This document shows positions 9,229-17,457 of a stretch of DNA of 46,657 nt, piece by piece (the first letter of the stretch is position 1; each line of letters begins with the position of its first letter). The notes under the pieces were generated by a model. It saw nothing but the letters and a program-made list of their open reading frames with translations, did no database searches and had not been told where the DNA came from. The translations under genes were made by a program, and so were the position numbers. Source of the DNA: CAIVAT01 sp038212325 (lineage in GTDB: Bacteria; Bacteroidota; Bacteroidia; Bacteroidales; FEN-979); contig JBBQUQ010000018.1 in assembly GCA_038212325.1 (NCBI GenBank), forward strand, positions 1 through 46,657, given 5' to 3'.

Positions 9229-9375
9229 TCAGCAGAGAAGGAGATCGTGTGAGGCGGTATTCTCAGGCCGCATCTGGTCCACAACGATCCCCACCAATAG
9301 TTTCGGACGGTCAAGTTGTGCAAATCCTGCTTCGAAGGAGATCAGCAGAACGAACACGATCAGTACCCTTTCACG
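9229..9375 (-). pseudogene. Remnant of a PafA-like alkaline phosphatase (N-terminus only)
   Basis: The minus strand reads RERVLIVFVLLISFEAGFAQ, a signal peptide, then LDRPKLLVGIVVDQM, the characteristic start of the Bacteroidota PafA/type I phosphodiesterase alkaline phosphatases. The sequence loses similarity after RPE and hits a stop at 9229-9231. No ATG precedes it in frame. I infer that the rest of a roughly 540-residue gene has been deleted. The plus-strand frame over the same bases is a shadow. Confidence 0.6.
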
Positions 9376-9540
9376 GATATTAATTTAATGTTAAATCATT
9401 ATCTGTTCGCGGGTAATATCCTTGTTTCCCCACCCAATCAATGAATCTGAATTGCATATGGCCAAAAAATGATTCTGGGATTTAAACATTTGTTAACAAT
9501 GAGTTAATGTTCATTTAACACCCGCTTGGAATCCATGCGG

Positions 9541-9548
9541 TAATTTTG
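9541..9548 (+). promoter_or_regulatory. -7 box (TAATTTTG) of the TonB receptor gene
   Basis: An exact TAnnTTTG box 15 bases upstream of ATG 9564. No convincing -33 TTG is seen at the usual spacing. Its position rules out the TTG at 9546 as the translation start. Apart from the pafA remnant, nothing else is visible in 9181-9540. Confidence 0.5.
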
Positions 9549-9563
9549 CCGCAAACATTTCAA

Positions 9564-12425
9564 ATGAAGCGATCATATTTATTGTTATTGGTATTAGTTA
9601 TTGAAATTCTGTCGGTTAGGGTGTTTGGGCAAGGCTCCATCCAGGGTAAGATCACCGATGTAAAAACAAAGGAAAGCATTGTAGGTGCCAGTGTATTTAT
9701 TAAAGGAACAACCATTGGGTCATCTACTGATATTGAAGGTAACTACCTTATCAAAAATGTCAAGCCGGGTACCTATAACATAATAGTGTCATTTATTTCA
9801 TATAAGGTCGATACGATCCCGAATGTCAGGGTACAGAAAGATAAGGTCACCAAACTTGACCATGAAGTAACAGAAACAACGACCCAGCTTTCCGAGGTTT
9901 CAGTGACGGCAAGGAAAAAGACCGACACCGAAATTTCGGTTATTAACACCAGCAAGCAGAGCAATCTGATCATTGTCGGTGTTTCATCCCAGCAAATCGC
10001 AAAATCACAGGATAAAGATGCTTCTGAGGTCATCAGGCGGTTGCCGGGCGTCACCATCATGGGTGGCCGTTTTGTAGTAGTGCGGGGCTTAATTGAACGG
10101 TACAATACAGTCTGGCTCAACAATGCATCAACGCCGAGCAGCGAGACCGACCAGCGCGCATTCTCTTTCGATGTGCTGCCGAGCAACATGATCAATAACA
10201 TGGTGATTTACAAAACTCCGGCCCCGGAAATACCCGGTGATTTTGCAGGTGCTTTCATACAGATCTCAACAAAAAACATCCCGGAAAAAAACAGCATGAG
10301 TTTCGGGTATACGGTCGGTTACAACGACGCAACGTCAATCCGCACGTTTGAAAAATACCAGGGAAGCAAGACCGACTGGCTTGGTTTTGATAATGGAACA
10401 CGCAAACTGCCAGGCACGGTTCCTTCAACGAACGAAGTACTCGAGTTGCAGGATTACAACAATGGTTCCCCTGAGCAGCAGGCATACCGCAAACAGCGCA
10501 TGCTGGAGATCGCAAATTCGTTCAGTTCAATTTCATCCTCCACCTCGGGGACTGCACCGCTCGATAATAAATTCACTGTTGATTTTGCCCGCATCATCAA
10601 TGCCGGGAAAGTGAAGATCGGGAATATTACTGCATTAAGTTATAAATTAAATTACAGCAGCACTGACATTCAGCGGTCGAAAGTCGAATCGTACGGTACA
10701 ACTTCTTCCGGTGTTACCTATTCCAAATTGTACAATGATGCCGAATATGACGAATCTGTTGGCATCGGTGCGATTTCAAACTGGTCGCTTTTATCACGGG
10801 GAAATGTATTCGAGTTTAACAATTTGTTTAACCAGACTGGCGTGTCGTCCACTATTATACGTAACGGAATAGACCATTACCGCGACGACAACAAAGTTTA
10901 TAAAACAATGCTTGGTTATGCCAGTCGCACGATTTATTCAGGATCTCTTACCGGCAACCACGCGCTTAACGATTTTAATTCCATCAAGTGGACCATCGGT
11001 TACTCATATGCCAACCAGGCTGAACCGGATAACCGGCTGATCAATTATTATGCAATTAAAAAGAACGACAGTGTTTATTACCCATACCAACTTGAATATT
11101 CTGCAACCGCCAATGCGGATGCAAATGCCAGGCTTTTTGCCAGGGTTAAAGAGAATATTTACAACGGCAACGTCAATTACCAGCGAAATTTCATGTTTGG
11201 TAATTTCAAGCCTGAACTTAAGGCCGGCCTTTTCGGCGAGAAGAAATACCGTGATTTCTACATTCGTCCGTTTGGCGTGATCTGGGCGAAAACGGGGGTC
11301 CAGAACCAAGAGATCCTGCACCAGCCCATCGACAGCGTTTACTGGGATGGTAATTTCAATTACCAGGATGGCGTGATCTACCGTGAAGTTTATGATCCGG
11401 GCTACCAATACAAAATTGAGAACACCCAATTGGCAGGATACCTTGCTCTCAGAATTCCCATTGGAAAAATATTGAACATATATGGCGGCCTGCGCGTTGA
11501 AAGTAACGACATGGTCCTTTCCGGTCCCGGTGCAGTCCGCGAGTTTGTCGAACTCACCAAAAGAGACACCATCAACCTCTTCCCATCGGTCAATGTTACC
11601 TTCAATATCGATGAAAGGAATCTGTTCAGGCTTGCTTATGGGAGAACCATTAACCGCCCGGAATTCAGGGAGGTAGCTCCATTCGCTTTCTATAACTTCA
11701 AAGAAAACGTCACGGTTTATGGCAACCCGGAGATCAGGTCGTGTTACATCAACAACTTCGATTTTCGCTATGAGTGGTACCCCAGTCCGGGTGAAATGAT
11801 CACCGTCGGTGGGTTTTATAAACAATTCGACAGTCCCATCGAAGCGACCTGGGTGCCTGCTTCGGGCGGTGAGTGGGACCTGCATTACCTGAACGCCATA
11901 AACGCGAACAGTATCGGGGCAGAAATTGATATCCGTACGGGATTTCAGAACTGGGCGAAGAGAACAGATTTCCTGAGGAATTTCCGGAATATCTCGCTGG
12001 TCATCAATGCTGCATACATCAGGTCCAGAGTCGAAACCGATCCGGAGTACCTCTTCGTCCTTGACCATAACCGGCCCATGTATGGTCAGTCGCCCTATAT
12101 CGTAAATGCAGGCATTTATTACCAGACGGCAAAAAGCGACCTGTCGATGAGTCTGCTTTACAACGTTTTCGGAAAAAGGATCATCGGTATCGGTACGCCC
12201 GATATTCCCAACTCCTACGAAATGCCACGGAATATACTCGATTTCACAATCCTCAGGAAGATCGGCAAAAATTTAACCATAAAATTCGGAGTCAAGGATA
12301 TCCTGAACCAGGAGGTGCTGATCCAGCAGACCATGAAGCAGGAAGGTCTGCCTGATGTTATTATTAAAGTCAAATCATTCAAGCCCGGGAGATCATTTTC
12401 ATTCGGGATCAACTATGCCATTTAA
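9564..12425 (+). CDS. TonB-dependent outer-membrane receptor with carboxypeptidase-regulatory domain
   Basis: About 953 residues. After a signal peptide ending at VFGQG there is a CarboxypepD_reg-like domain (SIQGKITDVKTKESIVGASV, GTTIGSSTDIEGNYLIKNV), a plug domain (ASEVIRRLPGVTIMGGRFVV, VRGLIERYNTVWLNN) and a 22-strand-type barrel ending in an aromatic-rich final strand (RSFSFGINYAI). It imports a substrate across the outer membrane with TonB energy. No SusD-like lipoprotein follows, so this is not a classical SusCD pair. Instead, three cohesin-type T9SS proteins and a dockerin-type protein follow on the same strand, the first only 32 bases away. Substrate unknown. Confidence 0.88.
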   Translation: MKRSYLLLLVLVIEILSVRVFGQGSIQGKITDVKTKESIVGASVFIKGTTIGSSTDIEGNYLIKNVKPGTYNIIVSFISYKVDTIPNVRVQKDKVTKLDHEVTETTTQLSEVSVTARKKTDTEISVINTSKQSNLIIVGVSSQQIAKSQDKDASEVIRRLPGVTIMGGRFVVVRGLIERYNTVWLNNASTPSSETDQRAFSFDVLPSNMINNMVIYKTPAPEIPGDFAGAFIQISTKNIPEKNSMSFGYTVGYNDATSIRTFEKYQGSKTDWLGFDNGTRKLPGTVPSTNEVLELQDYNNGSPEQQAYRKQRMLEIANSFSSISSSTSGTAPLDNKFTVDFARIINAGKVKIGNITALSYKLNYSSTDIQRSKVESYGTTSSGVTYSKLYNDAEYDESVGIGAISNWSLLSRGNVFEFNNLFNQTGVSSTIIRNGIDHYRDDNKVYKTMLGYASRTIYSGSLTGNHALNDFNSIKWTIGYSYANQAEPDNRLINYYAIKKNDSVYYPYQLEYSATANADANARLFARVKENIYNGNVNYQRNFMFGNFKPELKAGLFGEKKYRDFYIRPFGVIWAKTGVQNQEILHQPIDSVYWDGNFNYQDGVIYREVYDPGYQYKIENTQLAGYLALRIPIGKILNIYGGLRVESNDMVLSGPGAVREFVELTKRDTINLFPSVNVTFNIDERNLFRLAYGRTINRPEFREVAPFAFYNFKENVTVYGNPEIRSCYINNFDFRYEWYPSPGEMITVGGFYKQFDSPIEATWVPASGGEWDLHYLNAINANSIGAEIDIRTGFQNWAKRTDFLRNFRNISLVINAAYIRSRVETDPEYLFVLDHNRPMYGQSPYIVNAGIYYQTAKSDLSMSLLYNVFGKRIIGIGTPDIPNSYEMPRNILDFTILRKIGKNLTIKFGVKDILNQEVLIQQTMKQEGLPDVIIKVKSFKPGRSFSFGINYAI

Positions 12426-12457
12426 TATAATACCCATTCGAAACGAAGACCACTAAA

Positions 12458-14203
12458 ATGAAAAGAACATTGACAATCATCCTGTTTTTTGTGATTTATT
12501 TTACATCTCAGGCACAAACACTAACAGTTTCCTTACCAACCGTAACAGCCATTCCCGGGCAATTTGTTTATATTCCCGTGAAGCTTACAGGTGCAAGCAG
12601 TTCAGGAGTCCCAATCAGCGGTGCAAATATTCAGATCACTTACGATACAGCGGTATTAACTTACGTTGACCTCACCAACTTTTATACAGGAACACCACAG
12701 AGCCAATGGTTTTATTCAGGCCATGACGGGCTGGTTTCGGCCAACTGGCTCGAGCCAAGCCTTCTCACCGTTGCCGTACCGAATAATACAACACTGTATG
12801 AGATCAAGTTTACCTACAAGGGGGGAAATTCCCATCTGAACTTTGTCGTGAACGAATTTACGGATGCAGCATATAATATCATCCCGACCACACCGGTGAA
12901 CGGGGCGGTAAATGCGATTGTGATCAACCAGCAGGTCACCTTCAAAGTGGATATGTCAAAGGAAAACATCTCCGGCAGCGGCGTTCATCTTGCCGGGAGC
13001 TTCAACAACTGGAACTACTCCGCCACACCAATGACCCTGGTTCCCGGCACCAGCATCTTTTCGGTGACCCTCAGCCTGCAGCAAAACGCCGTGACCCAGT
13101 ATCGTTTTGTCAACGGGATCGCGGCCTCCGGGCTTGAAACGGTGCCGGCTTCATGTGGCGTGATCAATGGAAGCGGCCAGTATGATCGGCAGATCACGGT
13201 TCCAACGCACGATACTGTTTTCAACCCCGTGTGTTTCAGCATGTGCAGCCACTGCCCTGCTACGGTCAATGTCACATTCAGGGTCGATATGCAAAATCAG
13301 ACTGTTTCGCCTTTCGGGATTCATGTTGCAGGTACATTCAATAGCTGGAACTATACACTTAACCCGATGGGCACCGGAAGCGGAAGCATTTATGAAACAT
13401 CCATGATGATGGACGAAGGCACTTATCTCGAATTCAAGTACATAAACGGAATCACTTCCAATGAGGCTGAGACGGTGCCATCAGCCTGCGCGATCAACGG
13501 GAATCGATATTTTACGGTTCCGGCGCATGACACGGTCATGACCGCTTTCTGTTTTGGAAGCTGTGTTGCCTGTGGTACAGTGGTGCTCTATTCGCACGTT
13601 ACCTTCAGGGTGAACATGATTACCCGGCATATTTCATCGGATGGAGTGCACCTGGCCGGTACATTCCAGGGCTGGAACCCGGGTACGACCCCCATGATCA
13701 ACACGGTTGACAGCGTCTTTTCCTACACTGACAGTTTGCTTGCAGGCACCTCGGTGCAGTACAAATTTGTGAATGGCAATACTGCCTCAGGCTATGAAAT
13801 AATTCCTGCCTCCTGCGCATCGAACGGAAACAGGACCCTGCTCGTACCGATAAATGACACGATACTGAAAATGGTCTGTTTTTCGGAATGCGATACCTGC
13901 ATCCTGACCGGTTCTGAAGAACATTTAAAGGATGACTTCACCCTGTTCCAGAACTTCCCCAACCCATCGACCGGAAGGACGCAAATCGCTTACAAGATCA
14001 ACCAGGACGGATACATGAAACTGGTTGTTTACGACCCGATCGGGCAGCCGGTCAAAGTATTGTTTGATGGACACTGCAACCCGGGATCGTACAGCCTGCC
14101 ATTCATTACAAACGGTTTACGGGCAGGAATTTACTACTACCAGATGATCTTAACCGGCCAAAACCGAACGTACTTACAAAGTAAAAAGATGATAGTTAAT
14201 TAG
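12458..14203 (+). CDS. T9SS-sorted surface protein: cohesin-like domain plus three beta-sandwich repeats
   Basis: 581 residues. Signal peptide (FFVIYFTSQAQ), then a cohesin-like domain (about residues 22-150): LTVSLPTVTAIPGQFVYIPV, NIQITYDTAVLTY, NNTTLYEIKFTY. Three repeats of about 110 residues follow, each starting like VTFKVDM or VTFRVDM with GVHLAGSFNNWN or GVHVAGTFNSWN. They resemble CBM48/E-set glycan-binding sandwiches, and each ends in a Cys-rich turn (CFSMCSHC). The end is a type A T9SS domain (LFQNFPNPSTGRTQIAYKI to SKKMIVN). It is probably exported and anchored on the cell surface, with the cohesin offered to a dockerin partner such as the next gene product. The 33-base gap on each side supports one operon. 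Confidence 0.82.
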   Translation: MKRTLTIILFFVIYFTSQAQTLTVSLPTVTAIPGQFVYIPVKLTGASSSGVPISGANIQITYDTAVLTYVDLTNFYTGTPQSQWFYSGHDGLVSANWLEPSLLTVAVPNNTTLYEIKFTYKGGNSHLNFVVNEFTDAAYNIIPTTPVNGAVNAIVINQQVTFKVDMSKENISGSGVHLAGSFNNWNYSATPMTLVPGTSIFSVTLSLQQNAVTQYRFVNGIAASGLETVPASCGVINGSGQYDRQITVPTHDTVFNPVCFSMCSHCPATVNVTFRVDMQNQTVSPFGIHVAGTFNSWNYTLNPMGTGSGSIYETSMMMDEGTYLEFKYINGITSNEAETVPSACAINGNRYFTVPAHDTVMTAFCFGSCVACGTVVLYSHVTFRVNMITRHISSDGVHLAGTFQGWNPGTTPMINTVDSVFSYTDSLLAGTSVQYKFVNGNTASGYEIIPASCASNGNRTLLVPINDTILKMVCFSECDTCILTGSEEHLKDDFTLFQNFPNPSTGRTQIAYKINQDGYMKLVVYDPIGQPVKVLFDGHCNPGSYSLPFITNGLRAGIYYYQMILTGQNRTYLQSKKMIVN

Positions 14204-14236
14204 TTAAAAACGACATGTTACTAACCTAAAAACAAA

Positions 14237-17200
14237 ATGATTATGAAAAGAACAATTTTTACACTTACCCTGCTTTTATGGGTATTTATCGCGGGTTTTT
14301 CACAAATCACAGACCCGTTTTTTGAAAAGGTCACCTATGTAGGTGCATTTGGCAAGACTGACTGGACCCAGGGATGGGCCAACTGGACGCCGCAGTCTAC
14401 GGCTTACCCGGCTCCCACGACCACTGTCGGCGACGGGTCAACCACTCCTTCAATATCAAGCACCAACCAGATTACCGCCAATACCCGGTGGTCGTCGAGT
14501 AACTCCCCGGTGGTAGGCAGTTCATCGTTTGCCAACGCGAACCTTTCAGATCCGTTTTTTGAGCAGGTGAACTATGTTGGTGCATTCGGAACCTATGACT
14601 GGACGCAGGGATGGACGAACTGGGATCCTCAGAATACAGTGTATCCCAACACCACTGTCACGATCAATGGAGGTCATATTACCTCAAATACAACCTGGAC
14701 TTCGGGCAACACATACCTGCTGAATGGCTGGGTTTACGTTGATGCGGGGGTAACCCTGACCATCCAGGCCGGGACCATCATCCGCGGAGATAAAACCAAC
14801 AAGGCTGCCCTGATCATGGACCGCGGTTCAAAACTGGTTGCAATTGGTACTGCTTCGCAACCAATCATATTTACATCAAACCAGGCTGCCGGTTCACGCG
14901 ACCGCGGTGATTGGGGAGGAATTATCCTTTGCGGTTATGCAACCATCAACCAGCCGGGTGGCACCGCCGTTATTGAAGGCGGAATTGGCTCCATTTACGG
15001 AGGTGGAGCTACCCCTAATAATGCCGATAATTCAGGCACGCTGAAATATGTACGCTGCGAATTTGCCGGTTACCCTTTTGCCCCCGACAATGAAATCAAT
15101 GGAATTACCTTCGGCGGGGTTGGTAACGGAACAACCATTGATTACTGCCAGGTTTCCTACAGCAATGACGATTCATACGAATGGTTCGGCGGAACGGTGA
15201 ATTGCAAACACCTTATTGCTTTCCGCGGACTTGATGACGAATTTGACACTGACAACGGTTTTAGCGGAAAACTCCAGTTCCTGGTTGCGCTTCGCGACCC
15301 GAATGTTGCCGACATTTCAGGTTCTAATGGTTTCGAATCAGACAATGATGCAACCGGAAGCGGCAATCTTCCCCTTACCCATCCTATTTTCTGCAACGTA
15401 AGCATTTTTGGCCCGCTGGTGGTTCCCTCCACGCCGTTCAACACAAATTTCAAACGCAGCATGCATATCCGCAGGAACTCAACCTTATGTATTTACAATT
15501 CAGTTTTTGCAGGATGGCCTGTTGGTCTGTATATCGATGGGAATACTACCATGGCGAATGCAAACAACAACGTTCTCCAGATCGAGAACTGCATCATGAC
15601 AGGTATGGCTACCAATTTTGCAGTGCCTTCAGGACAGACCTGGAATGCAACCGATGAGCAGAACTGGTACCTTGCACCGAGCCGCCACAACCAGGTTCTT
15701 CCAAACAATACCGATCTTTCGCTTGTAGATCCTTTCAACCTTGCAGTACCGAATTTCACGCCTGCCAAGAGCATCTATAAACTCAACGGATGGCTTTATG
15801 TCAGAAACGGTGCAACCCTAACCATTGACCCGGGTACAATCATCCGCGGAGATAAAACCAATAAAAGCGCCCTCATCATCGAGCGGGGTGCCACCCTTAT
15901 TGCAAATGGCACGGCTACCGAGCCCATCGTATTTACTTCGAATGAAGCAGACGGTAGCCGCAACCGCGGTGACTGGGGCGGTTTGATCCTTTGCGGATAT
16001 GCAACCGTCAACCTTCCGGGTGGCACTGGTACAATTGAAGGCGGAGTAGGTTCTGTTTTTGGTGGTGGTGCAACACCCAATAATGCCGACAATTCAGGAT
16101 CAATCAAATACGTTCGCCTTGAATTCCCGGGATATGCCTTTGCACCGAACAATGAGATCAACGGACTTACCCACGGTGGTATAGGCAGTGGTACAACCGA
16201 GGATTACATCCAGGTTTCCTACAGTGCTGATGATTCCTATGAGTGGTTCGGCGGATCAGTCAATGGGAAACACCTCATCGCCTTCAGGGGCCAGGATGAT
16301 GAATTTGACACCGATAACGGTTTTAGCGGAAAACTCCAATTCTGTGTTGGTATGCGCGAAAATTTTACAGATATCTCAGGCTCCAATGGTTTTGAGTCTG
16401 ACAATGATGCAACCGGTTCATCTAATGCGCCAAACACACAGGCAACATTCAGCAACTTCACGATTGTTGGACCTATGGTTACTTTATCCACCCCCGTTGA
16501 TGCCAACTTCAAACGTTCGATGCACCTGCGCCGCAATACCCAGCTTAAGGTTCACAATTGTGTGCTCATGGGCTGGCCGGTAGGTCTATACATTGACGGC
16601 AATAACACCCAGGCAAATGCTGTTGCCAACCTTCTCCAGGTTGAAAATACATTCCTATCGGGTATGACCACCAACTTTGCAGTTCCTTCAGGCCAGACCT
16701 GGAGCGCCACCGATGAGCAGAACTGGTTTTCCGACCCAACCCGTCACAACAGCACGCTGGTCAACAATACCGACGTTCAACTGGTTGACCCCTTCAACCT
16801 TGCCGGTCCGAACTTCCTCCCGCTGACAACATCACCTGTTTGGGGAGCATCACGCTGGTCCCGCACCGTATCAGGTCTTGTTACCTATGATAACACTGCC
16901 AGCACCCCGATGAACGGCACAACCATCAACCTGAAAACTCAGGCCGGCGCTGTTGTTGAAACTGCTACAGCAAACGCTTCAGGCAATTTCTCGATTTTCG
17001 CCATTGACGGTGTTTATGTACTCGATGCAACCAGCGCGAAAGCATGGGGTGGTCTTGGTATCCAGGATGTCATCAACACCCGTAAGAGAATCTCCAACCT
17101 CATCACCTTCACCCCGCTCCAGAACAAGGCTGCCGATGTAAACCAGACCAACACGGTGAATGTTCAGGACCCGATCGTCATGCGGCAAAAACTTGCCGGC

Positions 17201-17344
17201 ATTACGCCGCTGCCCACATGGAAAATTGCCAACTACGTGTTTGAAACCCCCACCATCACAGTCAACGGCTCCAACGTAGTGCAGAATATCAAAGCACTAT
17301 GCGGCGGCGATGTCAACAACAGCTATACGCCGCCGGCAAACTAA
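14237..17344 (+). CDS. Giant duplicated beta-helix protein with C-terminal dockerin-like domain
   Basis: 1,035 residues (or 1,033 from ATG 14243), with signal peptide (LLWVFIAGFSQ). A short N-terminal motif is repeated twice (DPFFEKVTYVGAFG, DPFFEQVNYVGAFG). Two tandem copies of an about 350-residue right-handed beta-helix follow (about 160-505 and 515-860), each with LTIQAGTIIRGDK or LTIDPGTIIRGDK, DRGDWGG or NRGDWGG, DDSYEWFGG and GFESDNDATGS. Next is a small Ig-like linker (TVSGLVTYDN) and a dockerin-like end: GLGIQDVINTRKRI, then DVNQTNTVNVQDPIVMRQKL (from residue 967) and a final GGDVNNSYTP. There is no T9SS C-terminal sorting domain. I infer surface retention by binding the neighbouring cohesins. 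The ligand or enzymatic role of the helix is unknown. Confidence 0.82.
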   Translation: MIMKRTIFTLTLLLWVFIAGFSQITDPFFEKVTYVGAFGKTDWTQGWANWTPQSTAYPAPTTTVGDGSTTPSISSTNQITANTRWSSSNSPVVGSSSFANANLSDPFFEQVNYVGAFGTYDWTQGWTNWDPQNTVYPNTTVTINGGHITSNTTWTSGNTYLLNGWVYVDAGVTLTIQAGTIIRGDKTNKAALIMDRGSKLVAIGTASQPIIFTSNQAAGSRDRGDWGGIILCGYATINQPGGTAVIEGGIGSIYGGGATPNNADNSGTLKYVRCEFAGYPFAPDNEINGITFGGVGNGTTIDYCQVSYSNDDSYEWFGGTVNCKHLIAFRGLDDEFDTDNGFSGKLQFLVALRDPNVADISGSNGFESDNDATGSGNLPLTHPIFCNVSIFGPLVVPSTPFNTNFKRSMHIRRNSTLCIYNSVFAGWPVGLYIDGNTTMANANNNVLQIENCIMTGMATNFAVPSGQTWNATDEQNWYLAPSRHNQVLPNNTDLSLVDPFNLAVPNFTPAKSIYKLNGWLYVRNGATLTIDPGTIIRGDKTNKSALIIERGATLIANGTATEPIVFTSNEADGSRNRGDWGGLILCGYATVNLPGGTGTIEGGVGSVFGGGATPNNADNSGSIKYVRLEFPGYAFAPNNEINGLTHGGIGSGTTEDYIQVSYSADDSYEWFGGSVNGKHLIAFRGQDDEFDTDNGFSGKLQFCVGMRENFTDISGSNGFESDNDATGSSNAPNTQATFSNFTIVGPMVTLSTPVDANFKRSMHLRRNTQLKVHNCVLMGWPVGLYIDGNNTQANAVANLLQVENTFLSGMTTNFAVPSGQTWSATDEQNWFSDPTRHNSTLVNNTDVQLVDPFNLAGPNFLPLTTSPVWGASRWSRTVSGLVTYDNTASTPMNGTTINLKTQAGAVVETATANASGNFSIFAIDGVYVLDATSAKAWGGLGIQDVINTRKRISNLITFTPLQNKAADVNQTNTVNVQDPIVMRQKLAGITPLPTWKIANYVFETPTITVNGSNVVQNIKALCGGDVNNSYTPPAN

Positions 17345-17352
17345 CAACATTA

Positions 17353-17431
17353 ACTTTTTTTTACCGCTAAGACGCAAAGAAGACAGCAATGATAAAATTT
17401 TTAGCGTCTTCGCGTCTTAGCGGTGAAAAAA
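17353..17431 (+). repeat. Long inverted repeat between surface-protein genes
   Basis: Arms 17363-17384 and 17406-17424 (ACCGCTAAGACGC and its complement) flank a 21-base loop. A T run lies on the left and an A run on the right, extending the stem. Similar CGTCTTAGCGGT palindromes are dispersed in many environmental Bacteroidota genomes. The hairpin sits mid-operon and could attenuate read-through; it lacks the T tract expected of a plus-strand terminator. Confidence 0.7.
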
Positions 17432-17457
17432 ACGTTAGATAGATATTTTTAAACTCA

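Noticed and set aside
9203..9388. 61-codon plus-strand frame before the TonB receptor
   Set aside because: The opposite strand encodes a recognisable PafA signal peptide and N-terminus, so the plus frame is its shadow.
11004..12068. 354-codon open frame on the minus strand
   Set aside because: It lies wholly antisense to the TonB receptor barrel, has no recognisable domain and follows the codon periodicity of the plus-strand gene.
9564..14203. SusC/SusD polysaccharide utilisation pair
   Set aside because: The receptor is followed by a cohesin-type T9SS protein, not a SusD-like lipoprotein, and no glycan-degrading enzymes are adjacent.
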